Notes under the pieces: model-generated
The model's database searches: none
Told to the model about the DNA's origin: nothing
What the model saw: only the letters and a program-made list of their open reading frames with translations
DNA from: Rheinheimera sp.
GTDB taxonomy: Bacteria > Pseudomonadota > Gammaproteobacteria > Enterobacterales > Alteromonadaceae
DNA length: 51,186 nt
Assembly (NCBI RefSeq): GCF_030824435.1
Contig: NZ_JAVBXS010000042.1
Location: 1-51,186, forward strand
Direction: 5' to 3'
In this document: piece by piece, positions 44,649-51,186 of the stretch
How the letters are laid out: every line of letters begins with the position of its first letter
Position numbering within the stretch: the first letter of the stretch is position 1
Position numbers and translations under genes: made by a program

Positions 44649-45590
44649 ATGACAAATAAACTTGCATTGGTATTCCCGGGCCAGGGTTCCCAAACTGTCG
44701 GCATGCTGACAGAGCTTTATACCGAATTTAATATTGTCCGTGATACTTTTGCTGAGGCCTCTGAAGCACTGGGTTATGACTTATGGGCACTGGTTGCCAA
44801 TGGCCCTGAAGAAGCACTGAATGAAACTTTCCGCACTCAACCTGCATTGTTAACAGCCTCCGTTGCAGTCTGGCGTTTATGGCAACAACAAGGTGGCAGA
44901 ACTCCGGCTTATCTGGCTGGCCACTCTTTAGGCGAATATTCGGCGCTGGTGTGTGCTGGTGTACTGAGTCTGGCCGATGCTGTCAAACTGGTGGAAAACC
45001 GCGGCCATTATATGCAAACCGCAGTGCCCGCCGGTACTGGTGCTATGCAGGCCATTATTGGTCTGGACGACGCTTTAATAGCCAAAGCCTGTGAAGAAGC
45101 AGCTCAGGGTGAAGTGGTTTCGCCGGTGAATTTTAACTCACCAGGTCAGGTGGTTATTGCCGGCAATAAAGCCGCGGTTGAACGTGCCGGTGAACTTTGT
45201 AAAGCTTTTGGCGCCAAAAGGGCGTTACCGCTGCCGGTCAGTGTGCCGTCACATTGTGCTTTGATGAAACCAGCTGCTGAAAAGCTTGCTATTGATTTAG
45301 CTGCACTTTCTTTTCATACAGCTGTCATCCCTGTAGTGAATAATGTCGATGTGGCTGTAGCTGATACAGCTACTGCTGTAAAAGATGCGCTGGTTCGTCA
45401 GTTATTCAGCCCGGTGCGCTGGACTGAAAGCATTGAATGGCTGGCCGCTCAGGGGGTGACCGAAGTGGTAGAGCTTGGTGCAGGTAAAGTACTGGCCGGT
45501 TTAATTAAACGTATTGATAAAAATTTACTGACGACTTCGGTGAATGACGTCGCTTCGTTACAGGCAGCCTTAAATCCGGCTGCAGAATAA
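44649..45590 (+). CDS. fabD: Malonyl-CoA:ACP transacylase
   Basis: 313 residues. The opening LALVFPGQGSQTVGML is the family signature with the oxyanion Gln. The nucleophile Ser93 is in LAGHSLGEYSALV and the active-site His in VPSHCALM (about 201). It loads malonyl groups from malonyl-CoA onto ACP. It lies 78 bp after fabH, with a hairpin in between, and 14 bp before fabG. Confidence 0.97.
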   Translation: MTNKLALVFPGQGSQTVGMLTELYTEFNIVRDTFAEASEALGYDLWALVANGPEEALNETFRTQPALLTASVAVWRLWQQQGGRTPAYLAGHSLGEYSALVCAGVLSLADAVKLVENRGHYMQTAVPAGTGAMQAIIGLDDALIAKACEEAAQGEVVSPVNFNSPGQVVIAGNKAAVERAGELCKAFGAKRALPLPVSVPSHCALMKPAAEKLAIDLAALSFHTAVIPVVNNVDVAVADTATAVKDALVRQLFSPVRWTESIEWLAAQGVTEVVELGAGKVLAGLIKRIDKNLLTTSVNDVASLQAALNPAAE

Positions 45591-45604
45591 GGAATTATGC
45601 ATAA

Positions 45605-46348
45605 ATGACAGCTTTTATTTCTTTAGAAGGCCAGGTTGCTTTAGTTACAGGCGCCAGCCGCGGTATTGGCCGTGCTATTGCTGAACAGCTTGCAGCATTA
45701 GGCGCCAAAGTCATTGGCACCGCCACAACTGAAAAAGGTGCCGCCGCCATTGCCGATTATTTAGGTGCAGGCCAGGGTTTGGTATTGGATGTCGCAAACG
45801 CTGAATCTATTGAGCAATGTCTTGAAACCATTAAAACCAACTTTGGCGAAATTGATATTCTTGTCAATAACGCCGGTATTACCCGTGACAATTTGCTGAT
45901 GCGGATGAAAGACGAAGAGTGGTTTGACATTATGCAAACCAACTTAACTTCGGTATTTCGCATGAGTAAAGCTGTGCTTCGAAGCATGATGAAAAAACGT
46001 AACGGCCGTATTATCACAATTGGATCTGTAGTAGGATCAATGGGTAACGCCGGTCAAACTAACTACGCTGCTGCCAAAGCAGGGGTGCTTGGTTTTACAA
46101 AATCTCTTGCGAAAGAAGTGGCGTCTCGTGGTATAACTGTCAACGCTATTGCGCCAGGTTTTATCGACACCGATATGACCAAAGATCTTTCAGATGAGCA
46201 AAAGCAAGCAATCTTTAGTCAGGTACCGGCGAATCGTCTCGGTCAGCCTGAAGAAATTGCGGCAACGGTCGCGTTTTTGGCATCCCGCCAGGCGGCTTAT
46301 ATCACCGGTGAAACGATTCACGTAAACGGTGGCATGTATATGGTGTAA
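45605..46348 (+). CDS. fabG: 3-oxoacyl-[acyl-carrier-protein] reductase
   Basis: 247 residues of the SDR family. The cofactor motif is VTGASRGIGRAIA (about 14-26), NNAGITRDN follows, the catalytic Ser is in GSVVGSMGNAGQ and YAAAKAG carries Tyr and Lys. It reduces 3-oxoacyl-ACP with NADPH in each elongation cycle. The ATG is 12 bases after AAGGA. Gene order and sequence make this FabG rather than a catabolic SDR. Confidence 0.96.
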   Translation: MTAFISLEGQVALVTGASRGIGRAIAEQLAALGAKVIGTATTEKGAAAIADYLGAGQGLVLDVANAESIEQCLETIKTNFGEIDILVNNAGITRDNLLMRMKDEEWFDIMQTNLTSVFRMSKAVLRSMMKKRNGRIITIGSVVGSMGNAGQTNYAAAKAGVLGFTKSLAKEVASRGITVNAIAPGFIDTDMTKDLSDEQKQAIFSQVPANRLGQPEEIAATVAFLASRQAAYITGETIHVNGGMYMV

Positions 46349-46476
46349 GCGAATCAGGTTTGACCAGCAGGAAATGAAACGCTCATTGCTTGCATCAGAC
46401 CGCGCTTGCCACTAAACTAGCCGCCATCCAAAATTGCACGAATTGTTGCGATTTATATGAGAAAAAGGAAGAAAAG

Positions 46477-46713
46477 ATGAGCAACATCGAAGAACGCGTT
46501 AAGAAAATTATCATTGAGCAATTAGGCGTTAAAGAAGAAGACGTAAAACACGAAGCTTCTTTTGTTGATGACCTGGGTGCCGATTCTTTAGACACAGTTG
46601 AACTGGTCATGGCGCTGGAAGAAGAATTCGATACAGAAATTCCTGATGAAGAAGCAGAAAAAATCACGACAGTGCAGTCTGCTATCGACTACATCAAAGC
46701 GCACGCTGAATAA
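46477..46713 (+). CDS. acpP: Acyl carrier protein
   Basis: 78 residues, acidic, from the ATG at 46477 with AAGGA upstream; the frame is open 29 codons further upstream but that part is not [21 protein letters not shown] carries the 4'-phosphopantetheine attachment Ser37. It shuttles growing acyl chains among the Fab enzymes. Codon use is notably favoured (GAA, GAC, CTG), as expected of a highly expressed gene. A terminator follows, consistent with extra monocistronic acpP message in relatives. Confidence 0.98.
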   Translation: MSNIEERVKKIIIEQLGVKEEDVKHEASFVDDLGADSLDTVELVMALEEEFDTEIPDEEAEKITTVQSAIDYIKAHAE

Positions 46714-46729
46714 GCAAAGCGCGATGCAG

Positions 46730-46755
46730 ACGGGTAGCTAGGCTACCCGTTTTCA
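46730..46755 (+). terminator. Terminator-like hairpin between acpP and fabF
   Basis: ACGGGTAGC (46730-46738), loop TAG, GCTACCCGT (46742-46750), then TTTC. The tail is short, so read-through into fabF is possible. Confidence 0.8.
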
Positions 46756-46837
46756 TTTCTGGCATAAGCAAACCGATGATCTAAAACCGGTTTGAAGCAG
46801 TAAAGCAGAGAAAGATAATTTCCTTGCGGAGGACATA

Positions 46838-48076
46838 GTGACTAAACGTCGAGTCGTTGTAACTGGATTGGGGATGCTGACGCCACTTGGCAATAATGTC
46901 GCGTCCACCTGGCAGGGTCTGCAACAAGGCAAAAGTGGCATTGGTTTAATCAGCCATTTTAATACTGAAGCCTACAGCACCAAGTTTGCTGGTTTAATTA
47001 AAGATTTTGATGTCGAGTCGTTTTTCCCGGCCAAAGAGGCGCGGAAAATGGACTTGTTTATTCAGTACGGTGTCGCTGCCGGTATCCAGGCGTTTCGCGA
47101 TTCAGGCATTGAAGTGACTGAAGAAAATGCTGGCCGTATTGGCGCTGCTATTGGCTCAGGTATTGGTGGTTTAGGTTTAATTGAAGAAAACCACGAAAAA
47201 CTGCTGGCCAGTGGTCCCCGTAAATTGTCCCCGTTTTTTGTACCATCCACCATCATCAATATGATTGCCGGTCACCTGTCGATTATGCTTGGCTTACAGG
47301 GTCCAAATATCAGTATTGTCACGGCCTGTACCACAGGTGTGCACAATATCGGTCATGCCGCCCGTATGATTGCTTATGGTGATGCTGACGCTATGTTAGC
47401 CGGTGGTGCTGAAAAAGCATCCACTACTTTAGGTATGGGTGGTTTTGGTGCCGCCCGTGCACTGTCAACCCGTAACGATGCACCACAACAAGCGAGCCGC
47501 CCATGGGACAAAGACCGTGATGGTTTTGTGCTGGGTGACGGCGCCGGCGTTGTGATGCTGGAAGAATACGAACACGCCAAAGCCCGTGGTGCAAAAATTT
47601 ATGCAGAGCTGGTTGGTTTTGGGATGAGTGGTGATGCTTATCATATGACATCACCACCGGAAGATGGCCGTGGTGGCGCCAATGCCATGGCAAATGCGCT
47701 GCGTGATGCCGGTGTAGCTGCCGATCAGGTGGGTTATATCAATGCGCACGGTACTTCAACACCGGCAGGTGATATTGCTGAGACCATGGCGATTAAAAAA
47801 GTATTCGCCGGTTCTACTGACAAACTGATGGTCAGCTCCAGTAAATCGATGATTGGCCATTTGTTGGGCGCTGCAGGTTCTGTTGAATCCATTATCACTA
47901 TTTTGTCTCTGCAGGATCAGGTGGTGACACCAACCATCAATCTGGATAACCCGGACGAAGGTTGTGATTTGGATTATGTACCACATGAAGCCCGCCAGGT
48001 GTCGATGGAGTATGCACTGTGCAACTCTTTTGGTTTTGGCGGCACCAATGGTTCAGTGTTGTTTCGCAAAATATAA
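46838..48076 (+). CDS. fabF: 3-oxoacyl-[acyl-carrier-protein] synthase II
   Basis: 412 residues from a GTG at 46838 with GGAGGACATA directly upstream. The Cys-His-His triad is present: Cys164 in [11 protein letters not shown], His in [11 protein letters not shown] (about 304) and His in [12 protein letters not shown] (about 341). It carries out chain-elongating condensation and, in E. coli, temperature-dependent control of membrane fluidity through cis-vaccenate. It begins 124 bp after acpP, beyond a terminator-like hairpin, so it may also have its own promoter. Confidence 0.97.
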   Translation: MTKRRVVVTGLGMLTPLGNNVASTWQGLQQGKSGIGLISHFNTEAYSTKFAGLIKDFDVESFFPAKEARKMDLFIQYGVAAGIQAFRDSGIEVTEENAGRIGAAIGSGIGGLGLIEENHEKLLASGPRKLSPFFVPSTIINMIAGHLSIMLGLQGPNISIVTACTTGVHNIGHAARMIAYGDADAMLAGGAEKASTTLGMGGFGAARALSTRNDAPQQASRPWDKDRDGFVLGDGAGVVMLEEYEHAKARGAKIYAELVGFGMSGDAYHMTSPPEDGRGGANAMANALRDAGVAADQVGYINAHGTSTPAGDIAETMAIKKVFAGSTDKLMVSSSKSMIGHLLGAAGSVESIITILSLQDQVVTPTINLDNPDEGCDLDYVPHEARQVSMEYALCNSFGFGGTNGSVLFRKI

Positions 48077-48085
48077 AGGCTAAAA

Positions 48086-48121
48086 GGCTTCAAACATGCT
48101 TAACAGTACATGTTTGAAGCC
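48086..48121. repeat. 13-bp perfect inverted repeat after fabF
   Basis: GGCTTCAAACATG (48086-48098) and CATGTTTGAAGCC (48109-48121) are separated by 10 bases. The stem starts 10 bp after the fabF stop and has no T-run. Confidence 0.85.
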
Positions 48122-48130
48122 ATGTGCTTC

Positions 48131-48162
48131 ACAAGACCGCCGCTTTGGCGGTCTTGTCATTT
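48131..48162 (+). terminator. Terminator-like hairpin after fabF
   Basis: ACAAGACCGCC (48131-48141), loop GCTTT, GGCGGTCTTGT (48147-48157), then CATTTTC. A perfect 11-bp stem with a weak T-tail, 55 bp past the fabF stop. Confidence 0.8.
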
Positions 48163-48204
48163 TCAGGCTGAAAAATTTCAGGCATACTGCCTTTTTTCAT
48201 CGTT

Positions 48205-48981
48205 TTGGGCGATTTTGTGCAGCAACTCTCTGTTTCTGACCGCAGTTTTCAGTATGGTGACGGCATTTTCAGCACTATCCGGGTGAAAAATGGCCAGCTG
48301 CAATTCTGGCATTTGCACTGGCAACGTTTGCAAGCTTCGATGCATCGCCTTGGTTTTGCCCCTCTTGCTGAAGTAGAAGTAAAAACCGCAGCGCAGGCGC
48401 AAATCAGCCAGCCAGAACAAGTGGTTAAAGTGCTGATTAGTCGCGGTCATGGTGGCCGCGGTTATAGTGCCTTGGGTTTTGATAAACCCGATCTGTATTG
48501 CAGTAGCAGCCCTTTGCCTGATTATGCTAAAGCACAGCAACAAGGCATCAGTGTTGGTATGGCAAAACTGCAGCTGGGTATTCAGCCTTTGCTGGCAGGC
48601 ATCAAACACACCAGCAGGCTTGAAACAGTGCTGCATAAAGCTGAAGTAGAACAAAGCAATTTTGATGAATTACTGGTGTGTGACAGCCAGGGTTATGTCA
48701 CCGAATTCAGCAGTGCCAATGTGTTTTTTTATCTTGATGGCCAATGGTGTACACCAGAGCTCAGCCAGGCCGGAGTCGCTGGTGTCATGCGCTCGTTTTT
48801 GCTTAGCAATATGGATGTGACCCTGGGGCGCTATCAGCAGCAGGATATTCAAAAAGCGACCGCAATGTTTGCCAGCAATGCCCTAATGGGGGTGGTACCT
48901 GTGTGCCGTTATTTACAGCAGCCACTGGGTCTTGAATTGGTGCGGCCTGTGCAGCAGCTGTTGCTTGCATCTTCAGAATAA
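48205..48981 (+). CDS. pabC: Aminodeoxychorismate lyase
   Basis: 258 residues if the TTG at 48205 is used. No ATG gives a sensible N-terminus, and a GTG at 48217 is the alternative. SVSDRSFQYGDGIFSTIR (about 9-26) is the class IV aminotransferase start; the PLP Lys is in LAGIKHTSRLE (about 136), and YVTEFSSANVFFY the cofactor region. It releases pyruvate from 4-amino-4-deoxychorismate to form p-aminobenzoate for folate. The usual N-terminal strand with its NG turn is short or missing here. The gene lies 15 bp before mltG, in the conserved fabF-pabC-mltG order. Confidence 0.9.
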   Translation: MGDFVQQLSVSDRSFQYGDGIFSTIRVKNGQLQFWHLHWQRLQASMHRLGFAPLAEVEVKTAAQAQISQPEQVVKVLISRGHGGRGYSALGFDKPDLYCSSSPLPDYAKAQQQGISVGMAKLQLGIQPLLAGIKHTSRLETVLHKAEVEQSNFDELLVCDSQGYVTEFSSANVFFYLDGQWCTPELSQAGVAGVMRSFLLSNMDVTLGRYQQQDIQKATAMFASNALMGVVPVCRYLQQPLGLELVRPVQQLLLASSE

Positions 48982-48996
48982 GGTAGTTAAAACAAG

Positions 48997-50007
48997 ATGT
49001 TAAAGAATTTATTTGCAATTTTTCTGGTGCTGCTTGTCATGGCTTTTGGTCTGAGAAATCAGGTACAACAATTTAGTCAGACCCGGCTGGCACTCACCGG
49101 GCCTTATTTTGAGGTTAAAAGCGGCAACTCAGTGTCGTCTTTATGCCAGCAATGGCAACAGCAGGGTTTATTAACGTCGGCCCAGTGCTGGCAGTTTAAA
49201 GTACTCACAGTGTTTCATCCTGAGCTTCGGCAGATAAAAGCTGGTGTTTATGCGGTGGCTCCCGATTTATTATTAAATCAGCTGGCGTTGTTTCGCAGTG
49301 GCAAAGCGGCGCAATTTAGTCTGATGCTACGTGAAGGCGAAACTCTGTCACAAAGTTTAGCTGCGTTACAGCAAGCGCCGTTTTTGCAAAACGACATTCA
49401 ATCGACCGAAGATTTAAAGTCTTTAGTGCAATGGCCAGCCGAGTGGGGAACACCACCTGCAGATTTGGAAGCGCTGTTTTTCCCTGAAACTTATTATTAC
49501 ACTGCCAATAACAAAGCTTCTGCCATTTACCAACGCGCCCATCAGGCGCTGCTAAAACAACTGAGTGCGGCATGGCAACAACGGGATCAGAGTTTACCGC
49601 TGAAGAGCCCTTACGAATTGCTGATTCTGGCGTCTATTGTCGAAAAAGAAACCGGTGTTATTGCTGAAAAACCGCTGATAGCTTCGGTTTTTATCAACAG
49701 ACTCAGACTAAAAATGAAGTTGCAGACAGATCCTACCGTCATATATGGCCTGAAAGAGCGTTATCAAGGCGATATCACCAGGGCGCACTTAAAAGATCAA
49801 CATCCGTACAATACTTATGTGCATTTTGGTTTGCCGCCCGGGCCTATAGCGCTGGTGAGCGCTACTTCATTGCAGGCTGCGGCAAAACCAGAATCCAGCA
49901 AGATGTTGTATTTTGTCGCAAAAGGGGATGGTTCCCATCAGTTTTCCGCCAGCCTGGATGACCATAACAAAGCAGTTCAACAATATATTTTTGGGAAAAA
50001 GTCATGA
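48997..50007 (+). CDS. mltG: Endolytic murein transglycosylase MltG
   Basis: 336 residues with a single N-terminal membrane helix ([15 protein letters not shown]). The catalytic YceG domain follows, with the active-site Glu in [11 protein letters not shown] (about 220) and the conserved [17 protein letters not shown] and [14 protein letters not shown]. It cuts nascent peptidoglycan strands near the inner membrane and so sets glycan chain length. Its stop overlaps the tmk start by four bases (ATGA), so the two are translationally coupled. Confidence 0.95.
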   Translation: MLKNLFAIFLVLLVMAFGLRNQVQQFSQTRLALTGPYFEVKSGNSVSSLCQQWQQQGLLTSAQCWQFKVLTVFHPELRQIKAGVYAVAPDLLLNQLALFRSGKAAQFSLMLREGETLSQSLAALQQAPFLQNDIQSTEDLKSLVQWPAEWGTPPADLEALFFPETYYYTANNKASAIYQRAHQALLKQLSAAWQQRDQSLPLKSPYELLILASIVEKETGVIAEKPLIASVFINRLRLKMKLQTDPTVIYGLKERYQGDITRAHLKDQHPYNTYVHFGLPPGPIALVSATSLQAAAKPESSKMLYFVAKGDGSHQFSASLDDHNKAVQQYIFGKKS

Positions 50008-50624
50008 AAAAAGGCCAGTTTGTGGTGATTGAAGGACTGGAGGGCGCTGGTAAAACAACAGCAGTCGCGACGGTCAAAGACTGGCTGGTCGCACAAGGAC
50101 ATACTGTGGTGCAAACCCGCGAACCCGGTGGTACAGCACTTGCTGAACAAATCCGCACTCTGGTTAAAGCTGTGCAACAAGAGCAGATGGCTCCTGAAAC
50201 GGAGCTGCTGCTGATGTATGCCGCCAGAGTGCAGTTACTTAGTCAGGTGATAAGGCCTGCACTTGAACGTGGTGACTGGGTGCTGGGTGACAGACACGAT
50301 TTATCGTCACGTGCTTATCAGGGTGGCGGCCGGCAACTGGATGAAGCGTTGATCAACAAAATCCGCAGTGCAGTGCTTGGCGATACCAGACCAGACTTTA
50401 CCATTTATCTGGATATTGACCCGGCGCTTGGCCTTGCACGTGCTAAAGCGCGTGGTGAGCTTGACCGTATTGAGCTGGAGCAACTGGCGTTTTTTCAGCG
50501 CACCAGAGCCAAATATCTGCAAATTGCACAACAAGAACCCAATATCAGCGTTATAGACGCCAGCCAGCCGTTAGTGCAGGTGCAACAGGCCATAAGGCGG
50601 GCTTTGACGGAGCACTTTAAGTGA
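50004..50624 (+). CDS. tmk: Thymidylate kinase
   Basis: 206 residues. The P-loop is [13 protein letters not shown] (about 9-21), [16 protein letters not shown] contains the DR(Y/H) motif, and the LID region is [12 protein letters not shown]. It phosphorylates dTMP to dTDP with ATP. Its TGA overlaps the GTG of holB (GTGA), continuing the chain of overlaps mltG-tmk-holB. Confidence 0.97.
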   Translation: MKKGQFVVIEGLEGAGKTTAVATVKDWLVAQGHTVVQTREPGGTALAEQIRTLVKAVQQEQMAPETELLLMYAARVQLLSQVIRPALERGDWVLGDRHDLSSRAYQGGGRQLDEALINKIRSAVLGDTRPDFTIYLDIDPALGLARAKARGELDRIELEQLAFFQRTRAKYLQIAQQEPNISVIDASQPLVQVQQAIRRALTEHFK

Positions 50625-51186
50625 GTGTTGCCAATGTAACGACGCCCTGGCTGGAGCCTCTGCAGCTGCAACTTGGTGCTCTGGCTTTGGCAGGTCAGCT
50701 GCATCACGCTTTATTGCTGACCGGGCCGGCTGGTGTTGGTAAACATCTGCTGGCTAAAAATCTGGCGCAGCAACTGTTATGTAGTCAGCCAACTGCGGCA
50801 AAAGCCTGCGACCTTTGTAAAAGTTGTATGTTAGTCAAAGCCGGTCATCACCCTGATTTAATGTTGTTACAAAGCGAAACCAGCCTGGGTGTTGATGCGG
50901 TGCGTGAACTGAGTCATTTTATGCAGGGCTCGCCACAACAAGGTGGTGCCCGGGTTGTTCTGCTGCCACAAGCAGATAAAATGACAGAAGCTGCCGCCAA
51001 CGCTTTACTTAAAAATCTGGAAGAACCAGGTGCCAATAGTTTTTTGTTGTTACAAACTGCTTATGAACAACAACTGCTGCCGACTATTCTCAGCCGTTGC
51101 CAGAAATGGCTGGTCCCGCCTGTTGCGGCCAATCTTGCGCAGCAGTGGTTATCACAACAAAGTCAAAAGCCGGTACCTGGTTTTCT
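50621..51186 (+). CDS. holB: DNA polymerase III subunit delta prime, N-terminal part (cut by window edge)
   Basis: 188 complete codons from the GTG at 50621 to the window end, with no stop. The clamp-loader AAA+ fold is visible: [15 protein letters not shown] (P-loop), a four-Cys zinc module (LLC...ACDLCKSC), HHPDLMLL, then [15 protein letters not shown] and LSRCQK (SRC sensor motif). Delta prime is part of the complex that loads the sliding clamp. The start overlaps the tmk stop, matching E. coli order. The C-terminal domain lies outside the window. Confidence 0.95.
   Translation, partial: MSVANVTTPWLEPLQLQLGALALAGQLHHALLLTGPAGVGKHLLAKNLAQQLLCSQPTAAKACDLCKSCMLVKAGHHPDLMLLQSETSLGVDAVRELSHFMQGSPQQGGARVVLLPQADKMTEAAANALLKNLEEPGANSFLLLQTAYEQQLLPTILSRCQKWLVPPVAANLAQQWLSQQSQKPVPGF

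Noticed and set aside
1-51186. Defence system, prophage or biosynthetic island
   Set aside because: Apart from a CPBP protease (a family that includes Abi proteins) nothing resembles defence, phage or secondary-metabolite genes; neighbours of that protease do not support a defence role.

Overview
The window is chromosomal DNA of a gammaproteobacterium. Housekeeping synteny is classic for the class: infC-rpmI-rplT at the left edge, and rne / rluC / maf (yceF) / yceD-rpmF-plsX-fabH-fabD-fabG-acpP-fabF-pabC-mltG-tmk-holB at the right. The protein sequences, moderate GC content, a TonB receptor with a dipeptidyl-peptidase, and a complete liu cluster fit the Alteromonadales/Chromatiaceae group. 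Rheinheimera or Alishewanella is my best guess from protein character only. I see no prophage, insertion sequence, CRISPR array, rRNA or tRNA.

Layout. 1-1023: translation genes (end of infC, rpmI, rplT). 1111-12521: accessory genes, namely a two-helix K+ channel, an NlpE/META lipoprotein, an alpha/beta hydrolase, a TonB receptor divergent from an S9 dipeptidyl-peptidase, ldhA, a glutathione peroxidase, a beta-hydroxyacid dehydrogenase and a small membrane protein with a possible PH-like domain. 12709-30296: a branched-chain amino acid catabolic island built from two divergent blocks. The minus block, liuR-liuA-liuB-liuC-liuD-liuE-scoA-scoB, takes isovaleryl-CoA (leucine) to acetyl-CoA and acetoacetate, and activates acetoacetate. 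The plus block (thiolase, mmsA, acyl-CoA dehydrogenase, enoyl-CoA hydratase, 3-hydroxyisobutyryl-CoA hydrolase, mmsB, SDR) covers valine and probably the end of isoleucine breakdown. 30412-35543: purC and five less defined genes (methyltransferase, CPBP protease, membrane protein, FMN reductase, lipase-like hydrolase). 35708-51186: RNase E, then RluC and the fatty-acid synthesis cluster, running into tmk and a truncated holB.

The gene content is mostly ordinary and I do not find a wholly new system. The non-coding DNA is more interesting. A 127-bp ERIC element ends three bases before the GTG start of liuB, inside the liu operon, followed by a second block of nested inverted repeats. Two related palindromic sites, candidates for LiuR operators, lie in the liuR/thiolase divergent region; one sits in the spacer of the liuR promoter. 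A consensus-like promoter places the yceD transcript start only 2-4 bases before its ATG, so a leaderless mRNA is likely. The mmsA leader has two mutually exclusive hairpins. A 15-bp tandem repeat precedes mmsB.
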